Positions 19,702 to 32,500 of a stretch of 64,000 bases of DNA are shown one piece after another. The notes under the pieces were generated by a model, which was not told the origin of the DNA, ran no database searches, and saw only the letters and a program-made list of their open reading frames with translations. Source of the stretch: Shinisaurus crocodilurus (Eukaryota; Chordata; Lepidosauria; Squamata; Shinisauridae); assembly GCA_021292165.1 (NCBI GenBank), contig CM037880.1, positions 179,573,085 to 179,637,084 on the forward strand. Reading direction: 5' to 3'. Position numbers and translations under genes: made by a program. Within the stretch, counting starts at the first letter, position 1; each line of letters begins with the position of its first letter.

Positions 19702-20599
19702 AGGCCTAATGCAGATGCAACATCTCCAATTTCCTAATCGTTGTCAGGAGATCAGGCATATGAATGGATTTTTATCCTTTCTCCCCCAATTTTTTTTGGG
19801 GTAGTACTTAACAGTGGTTCAGTATTACATATGCACCAATGTTAATGTGAGTTATGATAACTGTAGGCAATTTAACCAGCTAGAGCTGTGGCAAGGAGTA
19901 GTAGCTGAGCTTTTCCACACAAGGCTGTTAATCTGCTGTATCTACTTTCAGTTTCATTGCAGAATTGAGATCTGAGCATTACATGAAGAGCATTTCCTTT
20001 CCTGCTTTTCGGCTACATAACCTCTAGGTGGCACTGTGGTATAGTGGAATAGTACAAACAAGCAAGTGAAAAACATGGTTTATTTCGCTTTCACAATTAA
20101 ATGTCGCAATTTCCCTGCTCTAAAAAAACTTGCTGAAAGTGCTGGCTAGACAGAAGCAAAAGTGGAGGGTCACAATGTTGTCTAAAGAACCTGTAAACAA
20201 TCATGAGTAGGGAATGACAAGCACACAATAAATGCCTCCAGTTTAAAGATACTATTGAACTCTAACTTAAAGCTAGCCATGTTAGTTTTAACATCAGTAC
20301 AAATGTAATGCTGCACCAGTTATCTCCGAAAGCGAATAGAGAGTGAAGGAGGGAGTCCTCCTGATTAGGAAAATTACCTTTTCACTGAGCTTAAATAAAA
20401 ATAATGTGTATATACAGGAAACTTTAAACTTTCTGAACAGCCTCTAGCTGCAAGTTACTACAAAAACCTACTGTATTTACGCCTTCCTCTGTTACATCAA
20501 TGAATCAGCCATTATTATTTCCATGGTAGGATTTTTGGTATGCATAGGTTTAGTAATATGGGTCAGAAGCTTAGTCTTATTTTATTTGTACTTTCATTT
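19702..20599. other. Intron sequence, no recognised feature
   Basis: It holds non-coding text with no identified repeat family. Confidence 0.4.
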
Positions 20600-21066
20600 G
20601 TTTAATACATTTATATCCTGCTTTTCCTCAAAGGTGTTCAAGCGGCTCTTGAACATGGCTCTTTCCCATTTTATCTTCACAACAACCCTGTGAGGTAGGT
20701 TAAGCTGAGAGATAGTGACTGGCCCAAGGTCACCCAGTGAGGGTCTTGGCAGAGTGGGGATTTGACCCTGGGTCTCCCCAATTCTAGTCCCATAGAGCCA
20801 GTGTGGCATAGTGGTTAGAGTGTTGGACTGGGACTCGGGAGATCCGGGTTCTAGTCCGTGCTCCGCCATGAAACTCACTGGGTGACTTTGGGCCAGTCAC
20901 TGACTCTCAGCCTAACCTACCTCACAGGGTTGTTGTGAGGATAAAATTGAGAGGAGGAGGATTATGTAAGCCGCCTTGGGTTCCTTGCAGAAAAAAAGAC
21001 GGGGTATAAATATAATAAATAAATAAATAAATAAATAAATACTAATCACTACACCACACTGGCTTT
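20600..21066 (-). mobile_element. Older Sauria-type SINE, split by a younger one
   Basis: The left part (cacaacaaccctgtgaggta, gtgactggcccaaggtcacc, then ccccaattctagtcc) and the right part (aatcactacaccacactggc) are the complement of a tRNA-derived squamate SINE. The segment 20795-21042 between them is a second SINE in the other orientation. Confidence 0.78.
20795..21042 (+). mobile_element. Sauria-type tRNA-derived SINE
   Basis: The head gtggcatagtggttagagtg (box A) and gatccgggttctagtcc (box B) is tRNA-like. The body contains gggccagtcactgactctca and cctacctcacagggttgttg. The tail is an (aaat)n run. This SINE type marks squamate genomes. It is not a tRNA gene, because there is no acceptor stem or full cloverleaf. 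Confidence 0.87.
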
Positions 21067-21215
21067 CCTTTCTTACCCACAGGTCCTTTCCATTTTTTTC
21101 CAGCATGAGAAATGTTTTAGTTTTGCTTTCTTCCACTATTTGTAGCGAAAATCTACGAAGAGATTGTAATTGTTAGCCTTTGGTAACACTGTAATACAAT
21201 TATATATTTTTTTAG

Positions 21216-21359
21216 ATATGCCAATCACATATCAAGCAGAAGGAAGCCGACAAGCCTTGAAAGTTTACTTTTACCTTGATAGTTACAATTTTGAACAACT
21301 TCCTCAAAGATTGAAGAATGGTGGAGGTATTAAAATCTATCCAGTCCTGTTTGCCCAAG
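21216..21359 (+). CDS. PREX2: PREX2 internal exon F
   Basis: This 144-base exon reads [20 protein letters not shown], then [20 protein letters not shown] and IYPVLFAQ, with split codons at both ends. The acceptor is tttttttag and the donor is gtaaaa. The block is strongly conserved in P-Rex2 ([28 protein letters not shown]). It forms part of the INPP4-like fold, where INPP4 has a presumed substrate-side beta-sheet region. It is intact. Confidence 0.95.
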
Positions 21360-21734
21360 GTAAAACATCCCACTCACCCTGATATTAGTATGATAAAGCA
21401 TAGCTGGCAACAATTCTCAATCATGCCTTTGTTCTTGAACACAGCAGCATTCTGCAGAAGATCATGTTATTTTAGTGTGAAACTCATGTATTAACTGTGC
21501 ACATATATTTGAACATTCTTCTCCATAACTACCTGATGTAAGCTTTAATATATTCATTCACTTGTTCACTTCCATCTGTTTGGACACTGTCTTGCAAGCT
21601 TGAACTTGTCATACGTACAAACTACAACCCCCCCCCCCAAAAAAAAACCTTCATGGCATGAATACACATCCAAATCTTTGGATATGTATACCTATACACA
21701 TTGCAATGATTATCTGGACCCCATTGAACTAGCT

Positions 21735-22018
21735 GGATGCATCATTCACTGGGCTGCTTCACACAACATGCTGGGCTCACCATGGATTATTTAACCCACG
21801 ATGAGCTGCAGCATGTGCTGGGCACATGTGGCCACCATTATGAATAAGCAACCCCCCAATGGGGTTGTGACATGTTGTCAGAAACCAACCGCCATGGGTT
21901 ATTCAAGAGTTAAACAACCCTCGCATAACCCTCAGTTTGTAGTTTGGTTATGTGAGGGTTGTTTAACCCTTGAATAACTCATGGTGAGCCCAGTGTGTCA
22001 TGCAAACCAGGTCATTGT
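21735..22018. mobile_element. Palindromic MITE related to 37392-37712
   Basis: The left half (actgggctgcttcacacaac, tgctgggctcaccatgg, gagttaaacaaccctcgcat) is complementary to the right half (atgtgagggttgtttaaccc, ctcatggtgagcccagtgtg, then tgcaaaccaggtca). The long arms suggest a foldback MITE. No target duplication is resolved. Confidence 0.65.
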
Positions 22019-22219
22019 GTGTGAGGATGTGCATCCCTGTTAATTGTGATTTGAGCTGGATTTTGAACCATTATTTATAGAGGGGTTTTTTGCTCTTGCT
22101 TAAATGTAAATAGCGGGGCCCTTTATACTGACCTCTGTTCCAAAATAAAGGGATAAGCAACTTACAGATCTGATTCTACATCACTGTCTTTGTGATGTAC
22201 AGTCCCACACACCACTTAT

Positions 22220-22956
22220 CAGAGATGTTGAAGAGTCCTTGGTCTCGAGTCACAAGTCGAGTCACGAGTCTTTGGACCCGAGTCTCGAGTCCGAGTCCGA
22301 GTCCTTGGTCCAAAATGGTGACTCACGAGTCACGAGTCACTCCCAAAGCTGACTCCACGAGTTCCTATTAAAACCAATGGGGTTTTTTTCCCAACAAAAT
22401 AAGGCTACTTCAGATGTGTGGTTTAAACAAATTCTAGGCACAAGTGTGCCTTTTTATTTCAAAACTCTGCAACTGATTTTGACAAGAACAGACCAGGCGG
22501 ACAAACCCAAAATAAAAATAACCAGGCAGGCAGAGGAGGCAGGGAACACCAAAGCAGGCAGGCAGAGGCGTTTGTCTTGGACAATTCAAACTGTGGAACT
22601 GGTTAAGAAGAGACCAGGCAGGCAGAGGAGGCTGGGAACCCCAAACAAGCAGGCAGAGGCAGCCAAACCCAAAATGTCTGAAAGGTTGCATTTTAGGAAA
22701 ATGATTTTTAAAAATAAAATCTTCGCCGACGATCGCACTTCTCTCCACTCCTTCTGGCACAGCTCAGGGATGTTGAAGAGTTCCTTGGTCTCGAGTCCCG
22801 AGTCGAGTCTCGAGTCCCATTAAAAATATTGGGACTCAAGTCCGAGTCGAGTCTCGAGTCCCATTAAAAATATTGGGACTCGAGTCTGAGTCGAGTCAGA
22901 GGGGGGACTCAGTCCGACTCACGAGTCGAGTCCTCGAGTCCGAGTCCCCATCCCTG
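22220..22956. mobile_element. hAT-type non-autonomous element rich in gactcgagtc motifs
   Basis: The ends cagagatg and (complemented) cagggatg are flanked by ccacttat (22212-22219) and ctacttat (22957-22964), an 8-bp target duplication with one mismatch. Both subterminal zones are packed with gagtcgagtc/gactcgagtc motifs. A second internal start-like block (cagggatgttgaagag, 22766) repeats the left end. The interior has tandem ggcaggcagaggaggc pieces. No transposase is encoded. Confidence 0.78.
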
Positions 22957-22964
22957 CTACTTAT

Positions 22965-24386
<1,422 letters not shown>

Positions 24387-24479
24387 TAAGTAATTTCCTA
24401 TCTATTTGGTTCACAGTCCTGAAACTATATGGACAAGTGAAGTCATATTTAGTGGATCTCCAGGCACAAACACCTTTAG

Positions 24480-24492
24480 GAGGAGGAGGAGG

Positions 24493-24533
<41 letters not shown>

Positions 24534-24552
24534 ATCATCCTCCTCCTGATCG
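24480..24552. repeat. (GGA)n-(TGA)n microsatellite with hairpin end
   Basis: aggaggaggaggagg is followed by about 15 tga units and then atatcatcctcctcctgatc. The last part is complementary to the GGA run, so the block can fold. Confidence 0.85.
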
Positions 24553-24674
24553 ACAAATTAGTAAAATATGAGTACATGAATGTAAGTTAGTATGATGCCC
24601 CTGCCTTACTGTAACTCGACCTATAACTAAGCCTAAGCAGGCATAACTGAAACAACTGCATCATTTTCTTAAGC

Positions 24675-25005
24675 AATATTTGTTTGAAATTCCTTAAGGT
24701 AGCTGACCGCTTTTTTGAATGGCTCCATAGGAAAGGAATGGGACTACACAGTGAAATCCCTGCTTCCCCCCCCCCCCTGTACTACACAATGAAATCCCTG
24801 CTCCCCCGCCCCTGGACTAAACAACCATGAAATCCCTGCCCCCCCCGGGACTACACAATAGTGAAATCTCAGCTCCCCTGGTACTACACAACAATGAAAT
24901 CCCTGCTCCCTCCCCCTCCGGGGCTGCACAATGAAATCCCTGCTCCCTCCCCCGGGATTGCACAATGAAATCCCTGCCCCCCCCCCCCCGGGACTGCACA
25001 ATTTT
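24675..25005 (+). repeat. Second copy of the dispersed minisatellite element
   Basis: The leader tatttgtttgaaattcctta with ggtagctgaccgcttttttg and ctccataggaaagg matches 3536-3600. About seven units of the cacaatgaaatccctgctcc motif follow. The shared leader shows that these are dispersed copies of one element rather than chance local expansion. Confidence 0.82.
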
Positions 25006-25466
25006 CAAATTGTGGGAGAGCTTAGTGCTGTACATTTACTCTAACCTTATGTTTTGATGATGGGAAGATGTTGCTCAAATATGAGAAAGTAATTAACAGA
25101 GCAATCCTGAGTAGGACCAGTGGGGAGTGATGAAGTGGATCTACTGCCTCATCCACAGCTCTGATGGTCACACTGGCCAGGGCAGAAGTGGAGAGGGGAG
25201 TGTTTCCAGGCTGTTCAGCCTGGTGAATCCCTGTATTTACAGTAATGATGGAATATTCCATTTGGGGGCTTTCTACCTGCTACCACCAGTGGGAGAACCT
25301 GTGGCAGCAGTTTTGTGTCCACCTTGGTACAGTGGGTCTTTGCCCCAGTGGAGCTCCCTCCATGCTGTGTTGCTCCTCTGTTGGTAGAGGCTGGCAGAGA
25401 GGCACCAACACATCATCCTTCCTCCATCCAGTCATCAGCATTGGGAAGGGGGTGGGGTTAGGATTA

Positions 25467-25513
25467 TTTCATAGATATAGAGTTGGAAGGAGCCTGCAAG
25501 GCTATCAAGTCCA
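25467..25513 (-). mobile_element. Tail half of a 5S-headed SINE
   Basis: atttcatagatatagagttg then gaaggagcctgcaaggctat is the complement of the CR1-type tail. The head half resumes at 26221, after a LINE insertion. Confidence 0.68.
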
Positions 25514-26220
25514 GTCAGTCAGTCAGGCGATCACTCGTGACCGAGTAAGATTGTCTTCCAGGATTTAAAAAAAAAAAAAAAAAATTACAAAAAGGAGATT
25601 TTAAAAGGAGGAAAATTTTAAAGAAAATTGTGTAGACTCTAGCGATGGGTCCGTAAGTGACTGTGGAGGCCAATTCTAGATCCACACAGCTTCCCACAGT
25701 GAGGACACAGGTTACCAGATGGAAGATGGTCTTGTAAAGGATTCATTTGACGTGCTTTTCGCTTAGCACGTTTCTCCCTTTCACCTTGCACTCGAGCTTC
25801 TTCAAAGTCCATAGAACCTTTGTGAAAGGCCAACCTCCAATTAGATCGTTCATGGGCCAGAGCTTCCCAGTTTTTGATGTTTATATTGCATTTTTTTAGA
25901 TTAGCCTTAAGAACATCTTTAAACCTCTTATATTGACCACCGGTATTCCGCTTTCCATCCTTGAGTTGGGAATAAAGTAATTGCTTTGGGAGACGGCAGT
26001 CAGGCATTCGAACAACATGACCGGTCCACTGAAGTTGGCGTTGAAGGATCATTTTTTCAGTGCTAGTAGTCTTTGCTTCTTCCAGTACACTGACATTTGT
26101 TTGCCTATCTTCCCAAGTAATTCGCAGGATTTTCCGGAGGCAACGTTGATGAAATCCTTCAAGGAGGTGGAAGTGACGTTTATAGATAGTCCATGTTTCG
26201 CAGGCATACAATAAAGTTGG
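25514..26220 (-). mobile_element. 3' end of a zinc-finger LINE inserted in a 5S-headed SINE
   Basis: The minus-strand ORF reads YACETWTIYKRHFHLLEGFH, RCLRKILRITWEDRQTNVSV, WTGHVVRMPDCRLPKQLLYS and DGKRNTGGQYKRFKDVLKAN, ending with a C2H2 motif CPHCGKLCGSRIGLHSHLRT. It is the C-terminal end of a non-LTR retrotransposon RT protein whose clade I cannot fix by eye. The 3' tail is a short tgac repeat (complement at 25514-25526). An open frame of 190 codons survives. The same family occurs at 30937-33222. Confidence 0.85.
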
Positions 26221-26322
26221 TCAGGAAACTAGAGGATGGGTCTCCCATCCAAGTAATAACCAGGCCTGACCCTGCTTAGCTTTCCACGCTCAGACAAGCT
26301 GAGCCAGCGTAAGCCACAGGCC
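26221..26322 (-). mobile_element. Head half of the 5S-headed SINE (second copy)
   Basis: Complemented, it reads gtggcttacgctggctcagc, gagcgtggaaagctaagcag, ggtcaggcctggttattact and tggatgggagac. This is closer to 5S rRNA than the 13231 copy (gaaagctaagcagggtc intact). The tail lies at 25467-25513. Confidence 0.75.
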
Positions 26323-26567
26323 TGACCCCTCTAGGTCAGTAAAGATTTTTAAAACACCTTTATATACTGTATATATAAATGTTCAGCAGTTATGAAGGGC
26401 TTAAGGGACCTTAGTGATACATTAACAAAAAATTAGGCATTGTATTGTAAACAGAATATAATTACTGGAGCTTTTGATTAGATCAGTTAATCTCTTCATA
26501 ATCTTGGGAAATTAGGTAAAGGGAAGAAGTCAAATACAGTTGTAAGGCATTACTATCAATTATCATA

Positions 26568-27797
26568 GAATCATGGAAAAGTAGAGTTGGAAGGGGCCTA
26601 CAAGGCCATCGAGTCCAACCCCCTGCTCAATGCAGGAATCTAGGTCAAAGCATCTCTGACAGATGTCTGTCCAGCTGCACCTTGAATGCCTCCAGAGTGG
26701 GAGAGCCCACAACCTCCCTAGGTAGTTGATTCCATTGTCTTATTGCTCTGACAGTCAGGAAATTTTTCCTGATGTTTAGGTGGAATCTAGGTTCCTGTAA
26801 CTTGAGCCCATTATTCCATGTTCTGCAAACTGGGATGACCGAGAAGAGATCTTTGCCCTCCTCTGTGTGACATCCCTTCAAATACTGGAAGAGTGCGATC
26901 ATATCTCCCCTCAGTCTCCTCTTCTGAAGGCTAAACATGCCCAGTTCTTTCAGTCTCTCCTCATAGGGCCTTGTTTCCAGTCCCTTTATCATCCTTGTTG
27001 CCCTCCTCTGAACCCTCTCCAGTTTGTCTATGTTCTTCTTAAAGTGAGGTGCCCAGAACTGGACGCAGTACTCAAGATGAGGCCTAACCAGTGCCGAGTA
27101 AAGGGGAATTATCACTTCCCGCGATTTGGAAGCTATACTTCTATTAATACAGCCCAAAATTGCATTTGCCTTCTTTGCAGCCACATCGCATTGCTGGCTC
27201 ATATTCAGTTTGTGATCTACCACAATTCCAAGATCCTTCTCACTTGTAGTATTGTTGAGCCAAGTGTCCCCCATTCTGTAACTCTGCATTTGGTTTCCTC
27301 TCCCTAGGTGCAGCACTTGGTATTTATCCCTATTAAATTTCATTCTGTTGTTTTCGGCCCAGCGCTCCAGCCTATCGAGGTCACTTTGAATTTTGTTTCT
27401 GTCTTCCAGAGTATTAGCTGTTCCACCCAACTTTGTGTCATCTGCAAATTTGATAAGCATTCCCTGTACCTCCTGATCCAAGTCATTAATAAAAATGTTG
27501 AAGGGCACCGGGCCCAGGACCGAGCCCTGTGGTACCCCGCTCGTTACCTCTCCCCAGTTTGAGAAGGAACCATTGATAAGCACTCTTTGAGTCCGATTCT
27601 GTAGCCAATTGTGGATCCACCTGATAGTTGTTCCATCTGGCCCACTCTTAGCTAGCTTACTAATCAGGATATCATGAGGCACTTTGTCGAAAGCTTTGCT
27701 GAAGTCCAGATATATAATGTCCACAGCATTCCCACAGTCCACAAGGGAGGTTACCCGATCAAAAAATGAGATCAGATTAGTCTGACAGGATTCTAAA
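26568..27797 (-). mobile_element. CR1 LINE, 5'-truncated, with a 365-codon open RT frame
   Basis: The frame (27742 down to 26645) runs from VDIIYLDFSKAFDKVPHDIL through SGVPQGSVLGPVPFNIFIND and IKFADDTKLGG (catalytic A/FADD box) to WNQLPREVVGSPTLEAFKVQ and a stop. The 3' UTR has the complement of ggttggactcgatggccttg and ends with atcatagaatcat. The RT fingers and the endonuclease are missing through 5' truncation. The uninterrupted frame implies a fairly young insertion. Confidence 0.92.
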
Positions 27798-28718
27798 ATC
27801 CAATTACAGTTTTGTTTGTTACTGTTATGTTAAGATTATTCTTTACCACTAATCTTATCTTACAGCAGTGGGGGCATATTTGGTGAAGTATTAGTTCCCA
27901 TTTTCCATTGCTTTCAAATCACACCATTGAACCAAATCTGGGGCCATTTACATGTTATACAAACTGCTTTAAAAATGGTGGATAAAGCTTCCCCACACTC
28001 GTAGCTCTATGTGTTTGGTGGGTATAGAAGTGTTTGCTGCATTGTTCCAAATCATGTGGAGACTCTTCAAAGCAGTGCTAGCAAGTAAGAGATGGTACTA
28101 GTGTGGAGAGAATCCACATGTTTCTGCAGCTAAAGTTATTTTTTGTGTAACTTTGGGTGGCCGGGTGACCGGCCAGATGGGCGATTAATAAATATAATAA
28201 TAAATTAGGGCATTTAGGGCAAGGAATCTTTTTTCTGTTCAGGGCCGCATGTTTCCTCTCTCTCTCTCTGCCACTCCCCTTTCTCACACCCCCTCTTCTT
28301 CTTGTACCCCATTTTCTCTCTCTCTTGCTCTTTCTGGTACCTCCATTCTCTCCATCCATCTCTCTTTATATTTAGCACCCTCTTGTCACCTGGTGAATTT
28401 GCTTTCCAGATGAACCTACTTCTCAACTAAGCAAAGCCGGTAGGAATTTTTAGCCATTTTCTCTGCTCAGTCAAGTGGGGCTGGTTCTATTTTTCTGTTT
28501 GGCTAAAAATGCTGCTTGTTGCTAGGCAGATCTGTTGGGAAATCCAGTGACAGGCGAAAGCAGAGAATGACAATCTCAACAACTCCGCACACCAACTTCA
28601 CAGTGACCCTTGACCCCACAATATATTTGGCCTTTCCTCTTAGCCAGCCTAGCTGAAAGATGTTCCAGACAGTGCTGAAGTTCACCTGTAAGCTTGCCCT
28701 ACTGTCTTTGAAGAGCAA
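27798..28718. other. Intron sequence, no recognised gene
   Basis: A short (TC)n-rich tract lies at 28254-28325. The small Arg/Glu-rich ORF on the minus strand is its translation. Confidence 0.45.
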
Positions 28719-29137
28719 TAGCACTGGACTTCCAGTTAAGATGGTGACATGATTAGATTGCAGTCTGTGCCTCTCCCGATTTTTGGCTTTTAAAATCTAT
28801 TCAAGACTGTTGTGTTATCCTGGTATTTTGAATTAGGCTTGTTCTATTTTTGTTTTTGTATCTGCTTGTTGTGCTTTGGAGGAGAGTTTGATCATGGCTA
28901 CACCGAAAGTGAGGAAAGGCTCAGGAATGCCACCAACTCCCTCCCAGCCTCCTCTGGCTAAAGTTTCTAAAGTGGAGCCTGAAGGAGAAGAAGATGTCAC
29001 CCTGCTGAAAAACATGTCATTACAGTTATCTCAGCAGTCTAAGCAGCTTGGGTAGTTGCAGCTGATCCAGGATTCTATCAACTCTCTTCAGCAATCTGTC
29101 GATTCTATTGATGTTCGTCTTAAATGGATGGAGCCAA
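28719..29137 (+). mobile_element. L1-type LINE 5' end with ORF1 start, broken
   Basis: It opens with cttccagttaagatggtgac, the typical start of vertebrate L1 leaders. An ATG at 28894 follows, reading MATPKVRKGSGMPPTPSQPP then LAKVSKVEPEGEEDVTLLKN and a Gln/Leu heptad stretch (SLQLSQQSKQLG) that stops at TAG 29053. The frame then continues LQLIQDSINSLQQSVDSIDV. This fits the N-terminal coiled coil of L1 ORF1p. Everything downstream is lost at the border with the MITE at 29137. Confidence 0.65.
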
Positions 29138-29464
29138 AATTAGGGATCCATGCTCAGATCCCCCTCCCTCCCCTCAACTGTGAACAACCACTCTGGCTGC
29201 TTCTCTGAGGTCGCAAGAGGGACCTTGAAGAAGGGATTTGGGGGGCATTCCGGGGGGCAGGGATGGGAGGAGACAGGTGGTGCCAAGATACGAGTTATCC
29301 TGTCAGCGCCTCAGCCGCCTTCTCTCTCGCTCCAAAGCACCGCACTTAGATGGCTGAAATCGGCTGTGCTTTGCAGGATGGGAGGAGTGCAGTGGTGACT
29401 TTCGCCTCTGCATTCCTTCCGCCCTGCATTGGAGGGTTATGGGCATCCCAATTGGACTGCGCCC
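29137..29464. mobile_element. Harbinger-like MITE, left end missing
   Basis: The G/C-rich body (ctctggctgcttctctgagg, ggggcagggatgggaggaga) matches 19237-19698 and 52527-52900. The right end gactgcgccc is followed by TTA. Confidence 0.6.
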
Positions 29465-29534
29465 TTAATATAGGTTTAGAAGCAGATTAAAATACCTTTT
29501 AAATAGCCACTTGTTTTTGACTAGTGTATGTATT

Positions 29535-32500
29535 TAGTAACTGATCTGATCTGGTTTTCTCGACTGGGCAGGAGGGTGGTGATCTGAAAGTGGGGGAATT
29601 AACATCTGTTCCTCTGTCATGATCAGATCACTTCCTATTGAGGACATTTAGACTTTCAGCAGCCTTTCCCCTCCGCAAGGGTGGGGGGACTATTAAAATG
29701 GTCCGCCCCCGGAGGTTAATGGATTCCGATGGATTCCAGAGGGCTCTGGGGGATTTTCCTGCTGGTATGGCTGGTGGTCCTGTTGAAGCCCAGGTTGCTC
29801 TGTGGAATGCAGAGATGACCCGGGCGGTTGACACGATCACGCCCAAGCGCCCTCTCCCTCTGGGCAGAGCCTGGCCAGCTCCCTGGTACACACCAGAGCT
29901 GAGGGCAATGAAGCAAGAGGGAAGACGGCTGGAACGCAGGTGGAGGAGAATTTGTGCTGAATTTGACTGAACACAGGTTAGAGCTCATTATCGAGCCTAC
30001 TCTGTGGCGGTGAGGGTGGCGAAGAGAGAATTCTTTTCCACCACCATTGCATCTTCTCAGTGCCGTCCAGCGGCGCTTTTCCGAGTGGTCCGTGGCCTTT
30101 TACACTCTGGGCCAGTGAGAGAAATGATAGAACCCTCGGTTGCACGCTGTGATGAGTTTGCACGGCACTTTGAAGATAAAGTTGCTCAAATTCGTCATGA
30201 ATTGGACACCACACTTAGTGCAGCTCCTTTAGTAGAGGTGTCCAGAGCACCGTCTGGTCCGGTTTTATTGGATGAATTTCAGTTATTGAGGCCCGAGGAT
30301 GCGGACAAGGTGCTTGGCCAAGTCCGGTCGACCACCTGTGTGCTTGACCCTTGCCCGTCATGGCTTATTACATCAAATAAGGAAGGGATAGCTGGCTGGG
30401 TCCAGGAGGTTGTAAACGCCTCCTTGAGAGAGGGAGTGGTGCCGGCCTCTTTGAAGGAGGCGGTGATTAGGCCACTCCTCAAAAAGCCTAACCTGGACCC
30501 GGATGATGTTAATAACTACAGGCCGGTAGCTAATATCCCATTCCTGGGCAAGGTGCTTGAGCGGGTGGTTGCTTGTCAACTCCAGGCACTCTTGGATGAA
30601 ACGGACTATCTAGATCCATTTCAATCTGGATTCAGGCCTGGTTTTGGAACGGAAACTGCCTTGGTCGCCCTGTGGAATGACCTCTGCCAGGAGAGGGACA
30701 GGGGGAGTGCAACCCTGTTGATTCTCTTGGACCTCTCAGCAGCTTTCGATACCATCGACCATGGTATCCTTCTGGATAGGTTGTCTGGGTTGGGAGTTGG
30801 AGGCACTGCGCTCCAGTGGTTCTGATCCTTCTTGGGCAGCCGATTCCAGAAGGTGGTGCTGGGGGATTACTGCTCTGTCCCTTGGCAGTTATGCCATGGG
30901 GTGCCACAGGGCTCTATTTTATCTCCTATGCTGTTTCATCGTCATCAGGCAATCACTCGTGACTGAGTAAGATTGTCTTCCAGGATAAAAATTTACAAAA
31001 AGATAAAAATTTTAAAGGAGGAAATTCTAAAGAAAATTGTGTAGACTCTAGCGATGGGTCCGTAAGTGACTGTGGAGGCCAATTCTAGATCCACACAGCT
31101 TCCCACAGTGAGGACACAGGTTACCAGATGGAAGATGGTCCAGTAAAGGATTTGTTTGACGTGCTTTTCGCTTAGCACGTTTCTCCCTTTCGCCCTGCAC
31201 TCGGATTGGTTTGATGAAAATGATAATGAGATTAAATATATAATTGACCAAAAAAGGAAAGCCTTCCAAATATGGCAAAATGATATTAACTGCGCTGCCA
31301 AGAAAAAAATCTATGCCAGTGCAAAGGCTGAGGTCCAAAGAAGAACAAGAGAACTTAGGAATGCTTGGTGGAAAAAGAAAGCTGAAGAAATTCAACAACT
31401 TGCAGAATCTCATGATGCACGGGGCTTTTTTAAGGCCACAAGGGCCATTTATGGACCAAAAACCTATGGTACAAACCCTTTACAGTCAAAAGATGGCACC
31501 AAACTCTTAAAAGACAAAGAGTCTATTGCACTGCATTGGAAAGAGTATTATGACCTTTTAAATCGTAAATCTAAGGTGGATAATGAGATTTTTTCGCAAA
31601 TCCCGCAAAAACAAATTAGAGAGGAACTTGCAATACTCCCCACTTTGGATGAAGTTATAAAAGCCATTAATCAAATGAAGAATAACAAAGCTAGTGGACC
31701 AGATGGGATTCCTACTGAAATCTTTAAAGAAGGGCCTCCCGAACTTGTACAACATCTTCATAAACTCATCGAAAAAATCTGGATAGGAGAAGAGATCCCA
31801 GAAGACTTCAGGGATGCCATAATTATCACCCTCTTTAAGAAGGGTGATAGAACAGACTGTGGAAACTATCGGGGCATTTGTTTCTTAGCTACCGCAGGTA
31901 AAATATTTGCTAGGATTCTCGCAAACCGTCTTCTATCTATCTCAGAAGAGATCCTACCTAAACTCAATATGGTTTCCGCCCCTCTAGAGGAACAGTAGAC
32001 ATGATTTTTACTGCACGTCAGCTCCAAGAAAAATGCCGGGAGCAAAATCAACCCCTTTATATGGCATTTATTGATCTGGCTAAGGCCTTTGATACTGTAG
32101 ACCATACAGCTCTCTGGACTATCCTTATGAAAATTGGATGCCCCAATAAATTTGTGAATATCTTGCGACTTCTCCATGACAACATGACGGCAACGGTTTT
32201 GGACAACAACGGCTCTCATGGTGCTCCATTTAAAGTGGGATCAGGTGTTAAACAGGGATGTGTTATCGCCCCAACATTATTTGCTATTTTCATTGCCATG
32301 GTCTTACATCTTGTCGAGGGGAAACTTCCCACTGGTGTGGGAATTATATATCGAACAGATGGAAAGCTTTTTAATCTCAGCAGGCTGAAAGCAAAAAGTA
32401 AGGTAATTACAACCTCCGTTGTGGAACTTCAGTATGCTGATGATAATGTGGTCTCCGCATATTCAGAGGATGATCTCCAAACTATCCTAAATGCTTTTGC

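Noticed and set aside
20797..20870. tRNA gene
   Set aside because: Box A and box B are present, but there is no acceptor stem or anticodon arm. It is a SINE head.
24735..25005. CRISPR-like array
   Set aside because: The repeats are imperfect with variable C-rich spacers, the genome is vertebrate and there are no cas genes. It is a minisatellite.
28078..28426. Arg/Glu-rich minus-strand ORFs
   Set aside because: They are translations of a (TC)n-rich low-complexity tract.
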